Made by a program: the position numbers and the translations under genes. 64,000 nt of DNA from Permianibacter aggregans (GTDB lineage: Bacteria > Pseudomonadota > Gammaproteobacteria > Enterobacterales > Permianibacteraceae): positions 1,736,001-1,800,000 of the forward strand of contig NZ_CP037953.1 of NCBI RefSeq assembly GCF_009756665.1, in the 5' to 3' direction. How positions within the stretch are numbered: position 1 is the stretch's first letter; each line of letters begins with the position of its first letter. A model generated the notes under the pieces. The model did not search any database. It was not told the DNA's origin and worked only from the letters and a program-made list of their open reading frames with translations. This document shows positions 1 through 13,200 of the stretch, piece by piece.

Positions 1-784
1 ACTAGCCACCGGCGTTGGTGACTTGAAACGCGTGCTGACCAACGTTAAAGCGCGCGGCACCTGGGGTGAGGTGCAACTCGGCGCGTTGCTGGAACAAATT
101 CTGGCACCGGAGCAATTCGAAGCGAATATTGCAACCGGCGCCAAATCCTCAGAGCGAGTCGAGTACGCGATCAAGTTGCCGGGCCGTCACGACGATACGC
201 CAGTGTACTTACCGATTGATGCCAAGTTTCCGATTGAAGATTATCAACGCCTGCTCGATGCTCAGGAGCGCGCCGATTTGCCAGCCATTGAAGAAGCAGG
301 GAAATTGCTGGAATCGCGCCTGAAACTGGAAGCAAAAACCATTCGGGAAAAATACTTGAATCCTCCACATACCACCGATTTTGCCGTGCTGTATTTGCCG
401 ACCGAAGGCTTGTACGCCGAAGCGCTGCGTCGGGCGGGACTCGCCGAATGGTTGCAACGCGAACATCGCGTAACGATTGCTGGCCCGACAACGTTGGCAG
501 CGATGTTGAATTCGCTGCAGATGGGCTTTAAAACCCTGGCCATTGAAAAGCGCTCCAGCGAAGTCTGGCAAGTGCTGGGCGCCGTAAAAACCGAGTTCAC
601 CAAGTTTGGTGATGTGCTGGCAAAAACCAAGAAGAAACTGCAAGAAACGGTCAACACCATCGATAGTGCCGAAGTACGCAGCCGTGCCATCTCACGCAAG
701 CTGAAAGGCGTAGAAGCCTTGCCCGGCAGCGAATCGCAAGCGGTACTCGATATGCCGGATGATAACGATAACAACGACGAGTAA
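1..784 (+). CDS. rmuC: DNA recombination protein RmuC, C-terminal part
   Basis: The reading frame is already open at base 2, so the gene starts outside the window and only about 260 C-terminal residues are present. The conserved RmuC core is visible (GVGDLKRVLTNVKARGTWGE near the left edge, then LPIDAKFP and VLYLPTEGLYAEAL). RmuC is a membrane-tethered, nuclease-like protein that limits inversions between short inverted repeats in Escherichia coli; the N-terminal membrane segment and coiled coil would lie upstream. The acidic tail (DMPDDNDNNDE) is poorly conserved in the family. The next gene starts 6 bases after the stop, so the two are probably cotranscribed. Confidence 0.93.
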   Translation, partial: LATGVGDLKRVLTNVKARGTWGEVQLGALLEQILAPEQFEANIATGAKSSERVEYAIKLPGRHDDTPVYLPIDAKFPIEDYQRLLDAQERADLPAIEEAGKLLESRLKLEAKTIREKYLNPPHTTDFAVLYLPTEGLYAEALRRAGLAEWLQREHRVTIAGPTTLAAMLNSLQMGFKTLAIEKRSSEVWQVLGAVKTEFTKFGDVLAKTKKKLQETVNTIDSAEVRSRAISRKLKGVEALPGSESQAVLDMPDDNDNNDE

Positions 785-790
785 AACGCC

Positions 791-1504
791 ATGAACGAGC
801 AGGCCATTCCGGTTTCGATTACCACCAATCAACCATACAAGTATTTTTCCTATGTCATGGTGGGTTTTGTCACGGTATTGCTTTGCTCGAATCTGATTGG
901 CCCGGCCAAGATCGCGGAAGTGGCCGGCTACACCTTCGGCGCTGGCGTGCTGTTCTTTCCGTTTTCGTATATTTTCGGCGACGTGTTGACCGAGGTGTAC
1001 GGTTACGCGCGTGCTCGTCGCGTCGTGTGGACCGGCTTCGCTGCGTTGGCGTTTGCCACCATTATGAGTCAAGTCGTGCTGGCGTTTCCGCCAGCACCTG
1101 GCTGGGCAGATCAGGCTGCTTTACAAACGGTATTTGGCACCACTTGGCGTATCGCCTTGGCAAGTTTGATCGCGTTTTGGGCCGGGGAGTTTGTAAATGC
1201 TTACGTGATGGCGAAAATCAAAGTCTGGATGACGGGACGCTTGCTATTTGTCCGTACGATTGGCTCAACCATTGCCGGCCAAGGTGTTGATTCGCTGTTG
1301 TTCTACTCAATTGCGTTTTATGGGCTCTGGAGTAATGAGCTGCTGTTGACGGTGATGGTCAGCAACTATTTGTTGAAGGTGCTCTGGGAAGCCTTGATGA
1401 CACCGTTCACCTACAAGCTCGTCGGCTTTCTGAAACGCCATGAGCATATTGATGTCTACGACACCCAAACCAATTTCAACCCGTTCGCAAAGGTAAGCAA
1501 GTAG
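791..1504 (+). CDS. yhhQ: Queuosine precursor transporter, YhhQ/VUT family
   Basis: This 237-residue protein is very hydrophobic, with about six predicted membrane helices, and carries the family pattern SNLIGPAKI near residue 36, FPFSYIFGDVLTEVYGY near 55-71 and GQGVDSLLFYSIAF near 165-178. The family imports the queuosine precursors preQ0/preQ1 across the inner membrane for tRNA modification. The length is normal. The TAG stop lies inside the GTAG head of the first REP palindrome, and the last ~85 bases of the gene are repeated twice downstream in degenerate form (see the repeat entries). The short gap after rmuC suggests cotranscription. Confidence 0.9.
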   Translation: MNEQAIPVSITTNQPYKYFSYVMVGFVTVLLCSNLIGPAKIAEVAGYTFGAGVLFFPFSYIFGDVLTEVYGYARARRVVWTGFAALAFATIMSQVVLAFPPAPGWADQAALQTVFGTTWRIALASLIAFWAGEFVNAYVMAKIKVWMTGRLLFVRTIGSTIAGQGVDSLLFYSIAFYGLWSNELLLTVMVSNYLLKVLWEALMTPFTYKLVGFLKRHEHIDVYDTQTNFNPFAKVSK

Positions 1505-1574
1505 GTGCGAATTCATTCGCACAAATAATAATGAGCGCCACTCCTGATGATTGTCCGAATGAATTCGGACCTAC
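1501..1574. repeat. REPIN 1 (two inverted REP elements)
   Basis: The left REP begins GTAGGTGCGAATTCATTCGC and the right REP is its inverse, GTCCGAATGAATTCGGAC followed by CTAC; about 30 bases separate them. A GTAG tetranucleotide outside a short palindrome is the hallmark of REP sequences mobilised by RAYT transposases. The GTAG head supplies the yhhQ stop codon. Confidence 0.8.
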
Positions 1575-1663
1575 CTCCGCGCTTCTCAGCCTTCTGAAGC
1601 AACATGAGCATGTTGCCGTCAACAGCACCAAAGCGGACTTTAACTTTTCGCAAAATCCCGTTC

Positions 1664-1737
1664 GTAGGGGCGAATTTATTCGCACAAATAACGGTGAGCG
1701 CCACTCCTGATAATTGTCCGAATGAATTCGGACCTAC
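1664..1737. repeat. REPIN 2
   Basis: Same arrangement as the first pair: a left REP starting GTAGGGGCGAATTTATTCGC and a right REP GTCCGAATGAATTCGGAC + CTAC. The spacer (AAATAACGGTGAGCGCCACT...) is nearly the same as in REPIN 1. Confidence 0.8.
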
Positions 1738-1827
1738 CTCTGCGCTTTTCAGCCTTTTGAAGCAACATGAGCACGTTGCCGTCAACGGCACCAAAAGCAG
1801 ACTTTAACTTTTCGCCAAATCCTGTTT

Positions 1828-1901
1828 GTAGTTGCGAATTCATTCGCACAGATAACGCCGATCGTTCCTCCGAATTATTGTCCGAATAAATTCGGACCTA
1901 C
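1828..1901. repeat. REPIN 3
   Basis: Third inverted pair: left REP starting GTAGTTGCGAATTCATTCGC, right REP GTCCGAATAAATTCGGAC + CTAC. It is the most diverged in the spacer. From its end to the small gene at 2127 (about 225 bp) I see no gene, only a weak GC hairpin near 2057-2078. Confidence 0.78.
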
Positions 1902-2126
1902 TATGGTGCCGAGAGTTTTCCATTTTGACGTTGGATTATTTCCGTGTTGGGTTCAACAGCTCATCGTTCCATCTGTTCGGAAGTTTTTATCGCATTCTAC
2001 TTGGACATGACGGCGTGTTCCTCGTATATCTGGAAGGCATCGATCGAGAAAAGGCGAGTTGGGCGCGCTGAATGCGCCCGAGCTCAGCGCATTATTTCCC
2101 TGCCAACACAGACAACAGGGACTGCC

Positions 2127-2285
2127 ATGAACCCGAAACTTTCTCACCCCCACATTGGGCCGACTCCGTCGGCCACTTTTTTCGAATCCAATGATCAACG
2201 CGAGCGTCAGGAAGATAATCTTTACCTGATTGGACTTGCGGTGGTGTTTATCATCGTAGGCATTCATGCTTTGCTGACCGCCTAA
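2127..2285 (+). CDS. Small single-helix membrane protein, unknown function
   Basis: This 52-residue ORF starts with ATG after a weak purine-rich site (ACAGGGA). The protein has a polar N-terminal half with several charged residues (ESNDQRERQEDN) and one clear C-terminal membrane segment (LIGLAVVFIIVGIHALL). I do not recognise the family. In favour of it being real: a plausible start, a clean hydrophobic helix with a charged cytoplasmic-type flank, and a stop placed right at the terminator hairpin. The same frame can be read from an upstream ATG at 1944, but that extension has no ribosome site and looks non-coding. Confidence is moderate. Confidence 0.5.
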   Translation: MNPKLSHPHIGPTPSATFFESNDQRERQEDNLYLIGLAVVFIIVGIHALLTA

Positions 2286-2312
2286 AAAAAGGCGTGAGCA
2301 AGCTCACGCCTC
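2284..2312 (-). terminator. Rho-independent terminator of the M28 peptidase gene
   Basis: Read on the minus strand, a perfect GGCGTGAGC/GCTCACGCC stem is followed by seven T residues, 20 bases after the peptidase stop codon. Confidence 0.85.
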
Positions 2313-2331
2313 TGACTACACATTCTCCTTC

Positions 2332-2992
2332 TTACGGAAAGGTGATCTTCCAGCGATCGATGTAGCCGGTATCAACCCGGGCCAAGTCGCGAACGCGCAG
2401 GTTCCAGGTGCCCGCCCGTGGTTTGCTGCCAACATTGACCGAATAGGTCTGGTTAATGTTGTCAGCGGAACCACCGCTACGGTTATGGACGTTGTAAACG
2501 GTACCATCCGGGGCAATGACATCGACAATCAAATCGCCGATGTAGGTATGCACAATCGCCACCTCAACGCTAATCGTGCCGGCATTGCCGCTACCGGTTA
2601 CCGCCAGCGGGCTTTGCACGCCGGTGCTGTTGTTATCCGGGATGTTGTAGTTGTTGATGTTCTCGAACGAATCACCACCACCAGTGCCATCCTGATAAGC
2701 GCCTTTCAACGTCACACCCGAGTAATTGCTGTAGGCACGCAGCATCACGTAGTAGCGACCGGTTTGCGGAGCCGCAAACGAGCAGTTCTCGACATTACCG
2801 TTGCGATACGGCCGGCAATCGTAGCTGCTGGTTGTCGGTTTGCTGCCGAAACGTACATACATATCGGCATCACCGGAGCCACCGGAAATATCGAACGCCA
2901 AGTTGCTGGAGCCGGTTGGCACATCCAGGTAGAAATGCCGCTCTTGGCCTTGACTGCCACTTAGATTCGACACTGGCACATTGTTTTGCAGT
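2332..2992 (-). repeat. C-terminal PPC + P-domain cassette, copy 1
   Basis: About 660 bp that recur with a 2076-bp offset in the M4 protease gene, reaching exactly to the stop codon in both. The encoded ~219 residues differ at only about five positions, and many silent sites are also shared, so the two copies are recent duplicates or are being homogenised. Confidence 0.85.
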
Positions 2993-4224
2993 TCGCCTTC
3001 ATCAGGTGGTGGTGGTGTCGTGCCGGTTTTGCCGGTTTCGTAGGCGAACGCGACACCGAGTTTGGCGAACGCTATCGAATGATTGGCGGTACCACCCGAT
3101 GCACTCAGCGTATCGTTAACGGTGTGCAGATTCGGATTGGTTTGATTGAACGTGGTTTCGGCATACATCGCCGAGGGAAAACCAGCGCGATTCCACGAGG
3201 CATGATCCGAACAGCCGTAACCACAACGGGTGTCGCCGCGTGTCAACCCGGTCGGTGCCAGATAGGCATCAAACAGATCGCGCAAAAACTGAATCAAGGT
3301 GCTGTTGCCGTTATCGGTCATGATCCAGACATCAGCGCCGGTGCCCGCGTAATTGGTCATGTCGAACTGAACTACGGCGTAGACGTTTTTGCTCTGACTC
3401 TGATACTCATTGGCAATCGCCTGTGAACCGCGCAAGCCCACTTCTTCTGCCGCATAAGCCATAAATTGCACGGTGCGTTGCGGCCGGAAATTATTGGCCA
3501 TGGCTACGCGCAACACCTCGGTGATTACCGACACGCCCGAAGCATCGTCATCGGCGCCCGGTGCCCGCGAATTGGTGGTCATGCCACCGATAATCGAATC
3601 GGCGTGGGCGCCCAACACAACAACTTCATTGGGCAGCGTTGAGCCGGGAATGGTCAAGATAACGTTTTGCTGAATACCGCAAGTACTGCAGCTTTTCAGC
3701 TCAACGCTGATGTCGGAACGAGAGCTGGCGATCTGCGCCCATTGGTCGCTTATCCATTCCGATGAACTTTTTCCGTAGCTGGCGTTGTAATAGCGATTCT
3801 GGAACGCCGATAAATCGGTGATCATCTGGCGTAGTCGGGATTCACTGACTTGCGATAGCAACGGTGTAACGACCGACTGCTGATCAATCGTATACGTTGC
3901 CAGCGTCAACAACGGCTGCTCCACCGGCTGCAACGCTTGCATGGCTACCGCCAAATTTTCATGCGCAAAAAACCCACCACAGCGGTGTTGTTGTTCGTGC
4001 ATGAATTGCGAAAGCTGCTGCAGCTGCTGATCATTCAAACGTAACAACACAGTATCCTGTTGCACCGCAATTCTTTGCGGTTGTTCGGCGCTCATTCGAA
4101 ATTGTGCTTGCCAGCTTTGCCAATCGCTTTGCGCCATGCTGATCAGGTGTTCTTCAGCCGATGCAGGCGTCATGAACTGCGCGACACCAAAAGCCGCCGC
4201 GAGTAATGGTAATAATCGTTTCAC
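2332..4224 (-). CDS. Secreted M28 leucyl-type aminopeptidase with PPC and P domains
   Basis: A 630-residue exported zinc peptidase. I chose the GTG at 4224 because AGGAGT precedes it and a signal peptide follows at once (VKRLLPLLAAAFGVAQ..PASA); the longer reading from 4380 would run through the terminator of the upstream gene. The catalytic domain closely resembles Vibrio proteolyticus aminopeptidase: zinc ligands H207, D226, E261, D288 and H367, general base E260, and the C334/C338 pair matching its disulfide. A proline-rich linker leads to a PPC domain (about 412-510) and a proprotein-convertase P domain (about 515-630). The last ~219 residues are almost identical to those of the neighbouring M4 protease. 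Function: release of N-terminal amino acids from extracellular peptides. Confidence 0.9.
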   Translation of the reverse strand: MKRLLPLLAAAFGVAQFMTPASAEEHLISMAQSDWQSWQAQFRMSAEQPQRIAVQQDTVLLRLNDQQLQQLSQFMHEQQHRCGGFFAHENLAVAMQALQPVEQPLLTLATYTIDQQSVVTPLLSQVSESRLRQMITDLSAFQNRYYNASYGKSSSEWISDQWAQIASSRSDISVELKSCSTCGIQQNVILTIPGSTLPNEVVVLGAHADSIIGGMTTNSRAPGADDDASGVSVITEVLRVAMANNFRPQRTVQFMAYAAEEVGLRGSQAIANEYQSQSKNVYAVVQFDMTNYAGTGADVWIMTDNGNSTLIQFLRDLFDAYLAPTGLTRGDTRCGYGCSDHASWNRAGFPSAMYAETTFNQTNPNLHTVNDTLSASGGTANHSIAFAKLGVAFAYETGKTGTTPPPPDEGELQNNVPVSNLSGSQGQERHFYLDVPTGSSNLAFDISGGSGDADMYVRFGSKPTTSSYDCRPYRNGNVENCSFAAPQTGRYYVMLRAYSNYSGVTLKGAYQDGTGGGDSFENINNYNIPDNNSTGVQSPLAVTGSGNAGTISVEVAIVHTYIGDLIVDVIAPDGTVYNVHNRSGGSADNINQTYSVNVGSKPRAGTWNLRVRDLARVDTGYIDRWKITFP

Positions 4225-4347
4225 GTCAACACTCCTGTTCCAAGCATCGCCTGCTGTTCCGCTAGCGCGCCAATCCGGCTTTGGTGGTCGGAACAACATG
4301 GGAACTCGGGCAGGAGCTGAACTGCGAAAGCAATGCTTATATTCGTA

Positions 4348-4378
4348 GAAAAAAGCTGCCGTCAGCGACGGCAGCTTC
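4348..4378 (-). terminator. Rho-independent terminator of the M4 protease gene
   Basis: Minus-strand hairpin AGCTGCCGTC/GACGGCAGCT with a three-base loop, followed by a T-run, about 30 bases past the M4 protease stop. It separates the two protease transcripts. Confidence 0.85.
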
Positions 4379-4407
4379 AAGTGACTTGCAATCAGACCGA
4401 AGTGAAC

Positions 4408-7176
<2,769 letters not shown>

Positions 7177-7208
7177 CGAAAAAAAGGGCGACCGAGGCCG
7201 CCCTTTCT
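7177..7208 (-). terminator. Rho-independent terminator of the giant adhesin gene
   Basis: On the minus strand an AAAGGGCG/CGCCCTTT stem is followed by a seven-T run, beginning about 12 bases past the adhesin stop codon. Confidence 0.85.
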
Positions 7209-7219
7209 TTTAGGTACTG

Positions 7220-10200
7220 TTACGGCCCACCATCAACACGCAACGTGCCGTTGGCGATCATCTGCGCAATGATATCGGCATCCGACAAGCTGCCTGCCGC
7301 CGTCAAATCAACTCCCTGCAGATGAATGGTTTGATCATAGCCATGGCTTTGGTCGCCGTCGCTCCAGATTTGGATAATCGTGCCGCCACTGCCATCGGAA
7401 ACGAATTGCAAGTGCGACTCCAGCGAACCACTTTCCTCGCCCTGCAGAAGCGCCGATAGATCCAGAACATCGCCCTCGGCCGCTGAAAAGTCAGTGATCG
7501 TATCGTTCGCCGCTGTAGCTGGCGTACCCGCATCCGCTAAGGTCCAGGCGAAGGTATCCGCACCCGCACCACCACTCAGTGTGTCATCACCCGCCCCCCC
7601 CTGCAGCAGATCTTGATCGCGTCCACCAAACAATGCGTCACTGCCACTGCCGCCGAACAACCGATCATCGCCGTCTTGCCCGCGAAGCACGTCATTGCCA
7701 GAACCTCCATACAGCGCGTCATTGCCCGCGCCGCCTTCTAACAGATCGTTGCCTGCGCCACCGAACAGTTCGTCGTTGCCGACTCCGCCCAGAAGAATGT
7801 CATTTCCGGTTCCGCCATCGAGCAGATCATCACCCTCATCGCCAGCAAGGTGATCATCATCGTCACCACCAAACAACTGATCATTGCCTGCACCGCCGGA
7901 TAGATAGTCACGTCCTGCGTTACCGTGCAACGTATCGTTTCCGGCGCCGCCGGAAATCGTATCGTGACCGGCACCGCCAGAAACAATATCATCACCAGCG
8001 CCGGCAACAATGGCGTCATTCAAGTTGGAACCCAGGATGTTATCCACGCTATCGGTGCCGTTCAGATGGCGGTCAATAGCATAAATCGCCAGCTGCGCTG
8101 CGTCCGACTGACCATCGCTATCGGTTAACCAATAACTAATCGCTTCTGGCGCAACCACTGAGTTGTTGGCCGCTGGCTGGTAACTGACACCAGTCAAACC
8201 AACATACGTGGAAACCCCGGTATTCAAATCGCCTGGTCCAGCGTTGGTTGGCGCCGCCGTAATCGTAACGCTACGAATATAGTCATAAGCTGACAGGTCA
8301 ATCCTTGCACTGTCGAATACCTGATTGTTGACCAGCACAACGCCGAAACGGTCCACGATCGTGATGTAGACCGCTTCGCCAACGCTGTAGCTGCCCAGCG
8401 ACAACACAACATTATTCGCACCATGGGGTAATGTCGATGTGCTGAAATTAATGGTCAAACTCTCACCCGCTTCCAAGGCCTCACCAGCTCCATCGGTAAA
8501 GTCGCCGCTACGATTTACAATTGCGCCGCGTGGGCTGAAGTCAACACTACCTTCAGATGCGACCAAGCTAATTGCACTTCCTGACATAGCGGCAGCGGAG
8601 GTGGTATTGACATTGACGGTCGCCGGTTGACTTTGTGCGGCGGAAGACGCGTACGAGTAATAACCATTGGAGCCCATGGTGAAAATCGTTCCGTCGCTAC
8701 TGTCAGTTACTGTCGCGCGTACAATTAAATTGCCATCGTTGTCTCGCTCAGCACTATAGGTGTACGACAATGTTCCCTGAGATCCACCGTTGGTAACAAC
8801 CGATGGCTGCGTTGGCGCATAGTTAATACCAGCAACTCGCATACTGCCGTTGCTGGCCGCAATCTCAACGGCACCAATCCCTTGATAAGCGCTTAGGTTA
8901 ATTTCATTACCTGTCGCCGCCGATCGGACATGAGTAAACTCCGCCATCACATTGCCGCTAGCGTCAAATATCCGTACCAGCACGGATTCTCCATTGCTAA
9001 AACCACCCATGGTGAAACGCAAATTGTTGACGCCATAGGGCAATGGCACACCATTGAAATCGAAGCGTAAACTCTCGCCACTATTCAAATCGTTGTTGCT
9101 GCCACCACTCATACCGATACCGCTACTGTTGAAATGCAGGGCTCGCAAACCTGAAACCGTAAACGGTGCATTCTGTATCGACGTTGCACTGGTAAAAGTA
9201 CGGTTATCGGCAATGCCCGTGGCAGCCGGCGTTGCGTTCAAATTGATTGTCAGACCACGGAATTCGAATGCACTGACCGTTGCATTGTCCACTACTTTGT
9301 CGACGCCACCGCCCTGCACCGCAAATGGCGTAAAGTCGGAGCCTAGAGCCGGACCACCGTCGGTACCGATACCAGTGACAACGTTGCCCGTTGCCACTTC
9401 GTTGAAGCGAATGGTATGCAGGTCATCACGCGCTTCAGGTACATCATCGACAATCGAGAATGTTGCCGTTGAGCTAGCGACATCACCGTCTCCATCAATG
9501 ACTGAGTAGTCAAAACTGAACGAAGCAGGCGCCGTGCCGTTCGGCGCGGTGAACAGATAATTGCCTGTAGCAAAATCAAATACAAACGTACCGTAGCTGA
9601 AACCATCGTTTGCGTTAAGGGTAATACGCGAGCCATTGATCTCAACAGTTGCAGCAATACTTGATGGGACGGTTATCGTTGAGCCGTTGTAGCTGATGAT
9701 ACCGATACCTGGCAGCACAATGGATTGCACGTAACCACCATCCGCACCGAAATCGATGCGAGTAATCGTGCCTTCCTGTGTCAGATTGCCGCCGAATGCC
9801 GTAGGCACCGTGCTGAGCAGTTCTGATTCAAGCAATGAGACATCCGAGACAATTAACGCCTGATCAATCTGACCACTACCACGGCCCAACTGATCGACGT
9901 TGTGCATATAGTTCAGGTCACTCAAGCTGCTGGGCAAGCCAGTGCCAATACCCACTGAATACGATGACACCCCATTGGCATTCATGAAATCCCGGAAGCC
10001 AGTACTGCTCAGGGTGATTTCCGTATCCTGCGTGATCGCTCCATCAGAAAGGAAATAAGAAATATTTTGTACGTTCGCTGCCGGGTTCTGCGTGCTGATT
10101 TGCTGCATTAAAATGGCACGAATAAGTGCCGCAGGATCAACATAACTTGTCCCATCATTGACGAACGCGTTTGTGTCACTTCCCGGATCACCGGGGCCTC

Positions 10201-13200
10201 CATTGCTCGTTAGCAAATCGTTTCGATAGTTATTGCCACCAGCGTACACAACCCCCGACACCGCTGCAGAGAAGGAGGCAAAATCAGTAAACGTTCCAAG
10301 ACGATGTGCGCCATCGGCAAACAAGACAACCGTTAGCGTGACATTGCCGGACTGATTGAAATACTCCTGGCCAAGACTAATCAGCGCATCTTTTGCCAAC
10401 TGCAATCTTGTTTGACCGGTTCCGCCAACTAGTGTGGCCATACTGGTGGAAATATCCAGCGTGAACACCAGATTGAACGTTTGCTCTTCTGACTCAGGAA
10501 TGGTTTGCACAACAGGCGCGGCGACCGGTGTGTCATCAATGATATTGACCGTCAGCGTGTCGGAGAACGTGCTGCCATTATTGAAGGAATAGGTAAACTG
10601 CTCACTAACATCGTTGCCAGAGCTATTGGCTTGATTCAGTTGATAGCTGTAATCACCGGTAGAGGCGTTAACGGTCAGCGTACCGTGAGCGGTGTTAATC
10701 GTGATAACGCCAGCGACAGCATTATAAGTTGTGCCGTTGTGGATGATATTGGCCACCGGTCCGTTGGCTGCTGCATCATTGGCAAACAGATTACCCGTCG
10801 CCACCGCCAGTTGATCGGGCGATTGCGTACCGCCGGCCAAGCCGGATTCGTAAACCGTTGCCGTATCCGGGTCGGTAGCGCCGACATTGATGGTCGTCGC
10901 GCCAGGGGTGGTGAACTCGCCGTCGCTGACCGTGTAAGTGAATTGGCCGGTGCCGTCGCTGGCACCTGCATCAAACACCAAGCTCGAGAGTTGCGCAGCC
11001 GTCAAGGTTTGTCCGACGGTAACGGGTGTTACGCCATCGGGCAACATGACGCTGCCGATACCGCTTGGCAAACCAGTGACGGTAATCACCAGATCATTAA
11101 GATCATGGTCGGCATCAAACGGCATGGCGATGTTCATCGCGACATTGTCGGCACTGCCCAACGCGTAAACATTATTGGCATAGGTTTGTGGCGCATCGTT
11201 CACTGGCGTGACGTTCAGCACAGCGCTATCTGAACTGAAGATATTGGCAAAGTTCTGATCATAGGCCGCTACGGTAACGGTGCGTGTCGCCGCTGATGGA
11301 TTATCGGAACTGTTCTGATAGGTCAATGATTGCAATACCGTCAGGTATTCATTGATATCCGCACCGCCGGACAGCGTTAACTGCCAGGTATTGCCATTGG
11401 TGGTAATCGCTGCATTGATGCTGGTGCCTGCCGTTTGCAGATTCAGTACATCTTGGCTCGGTATGTAACCGCTCAGCGTCACCACCACAGAATTCACGTT
11501 GGCGCTATCGGCATCCGTAATTTGAATCGCCGGCAGCAACGCCATCTCGTTCTGATTTTCGATGTATTGCAAATCATTGACACCCGTGACCACCGGCGCC
11601 TGCACGCTGGCACCGGTAACTTGAATCGTCACGGTTGCCGTATCGGTTTCGCCGTCGGCATCGGTCAACGTGTAGGTGAACGTATCGGCACCAACAAAAC
11701 CGTTTGCGGGTGTATAAGTAAAAGTGCCATCGCCGTTGTACACCACACTGCCGCCGTTGACGCTGGTCGCGCTGAATCCGGTGATTGTGGCGTTGTCGAC
11801 CAGCGTGTCGTTGATCAACACGTTGCCAGTCGTCAATGCCGTATCCGGTTGACCGACATAGCTATCGTCCGCCGCCACCGGTGCACCATTGTTGGCGCCA
11901 ATCTCACCAATGGCACGAACGCCACCGCTGATCAAATGCGAGCCAGGCGCAAAGTTGACCAGTTGATTGAAGCCGGTCAGATTGACGAAGAAGTTCTCAT
12001 CGCCTTCAAAGAAATTGCTATCGCTGTTGACGGTGATGGTAATCGTTGTCGAGGTTTGTCCGGCAAGAATGGTACCGACCGTTGACGCCACGCCGAGATA
12101 ATCAGCACCCGCCGTCGCGCTGCCATTCACGGTTTGATAATTGAACGTCAGGTTGCTGCTTGGCGCGCTATCAACGGTAACCGTAAAGGTCATGGTAACG
12201 GTGCCCGAGGAAGGTTCCTGCACCGAGACATCGCTAATCGAAACCGTCGGCACTGGCGTCATCGTGATCGTCGTTGTCGCCACGTTGCTGATGTTGGCGC
12301 CATCATTGACTTCAACGGTAACGTTACGCGACACGCCGCTGGCTGAGCCATCATTGATGAATTGAATCGCACGAATCGCCGCTTGATAATCGGCCAGGCT
12401 GGCGACGCCACTAAGCGTAATCGTGCCAGTAGCCGGGTTGTAGGCCGACGCGCTAATACCCGCTGGCAGTGAACCTACACTCAGCAGATCGCCGGCTTCG
12501 GCGTTGGTGATACGAATAGTCGCGCTAACCAAGGTACTGCTATCGGCATCCGTGATCGTAATGTCAGTATCGGCAATACGAACTGGACTGCCACCTTCAA
12601 TGTAGTTGACTTGATAACCACTACCATTGATTCCGGAACTGTTGTTGCCGTCGAGATCGAGTTGCGGTGCGGCGTCGTTAACATTGGTGACATTCAGCGT
12701 GATGTTCTGCGCAGTCGATGCATTGCCATAAATATCCACAGCCTGCACCGCGTATACAAAGCTGTTGCCGCCAACTTCAAAGTCATTGTTGGCAACGCCG
12801 GTTGCGACACCCGCTGCCGTGATGCGAATATTGCCGGCATTATCGATCGTGTAGAAACCATCGGCGCTGGTGTTGGTACCCGTCGCGGCAAATCGGAAAC
12901 CCGCGACGCCATTGCTGTCTGTTGCGACGACCGTGGCTACCGTGCTGTTGGCGATTTGATTTTCAGCATAACCAAAAGTTTGCGCGCTCAAAGTCGGCGC
13001 CGACATATCAACCGTGTACGACTGGGTATCAACCACGGTGAATGGATTGCCGGCGGCATCGCTGCCACTCAAAGTAGCGGAGACAATGTTGTTGTTGGCC
13101 AGCAAGCTACCGAGCACATCAACGGCGAAGGTCATGCCAGGCAAAACGGTAGTCGTGAAATTCAAACCACCTATCGTGACCACAACCATATCGCCTACCT

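Larger units (their letters stand above)
1417..1901. repeat. Tandem array: yhhQ gene tail + REPIN, three copies
   Basis: A unit of about 164 bp occurs three times head to tail. Each has about 85 bp derived from the 3' end of yhhQ (CTTCTGAAG..CATGAGCA..GTTGCCGTCAAC..AACTTTTCGCAAA) followed by a 74-bp pair of inverted REPs. Copy 1 is the gene itself (1417-1500 plus 1501-1574), copy 2 is 1575-1737 and copy 3 is 1738-1901. Copies 2 and 3 are close to each other and more diverged from the functional gene tail; their translation still reads like the gene's C-terminus (LLKQHEHVAVN versus FLKRHEHIDVY) before losing frame. Seen directly in the sequence; the duplication mechanism is inferred. Confidence 0.85.

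Noticed and set aside
1604-1807. A 67-codon plus-strand frame in the yhhQ downstream region
   Set aside because: It runs across a REPIN and a degenerate yhhQ gene tail and is explained by the tandem repeat.
4225-4380. Longer N-terminus for the M28 peptidase starting at 4380
   Set aside because: It would include the terminator of the M4 gene and push the signal peptide 52 residues inside; GTG 4224 has a ribosome site right before the signal peptide.
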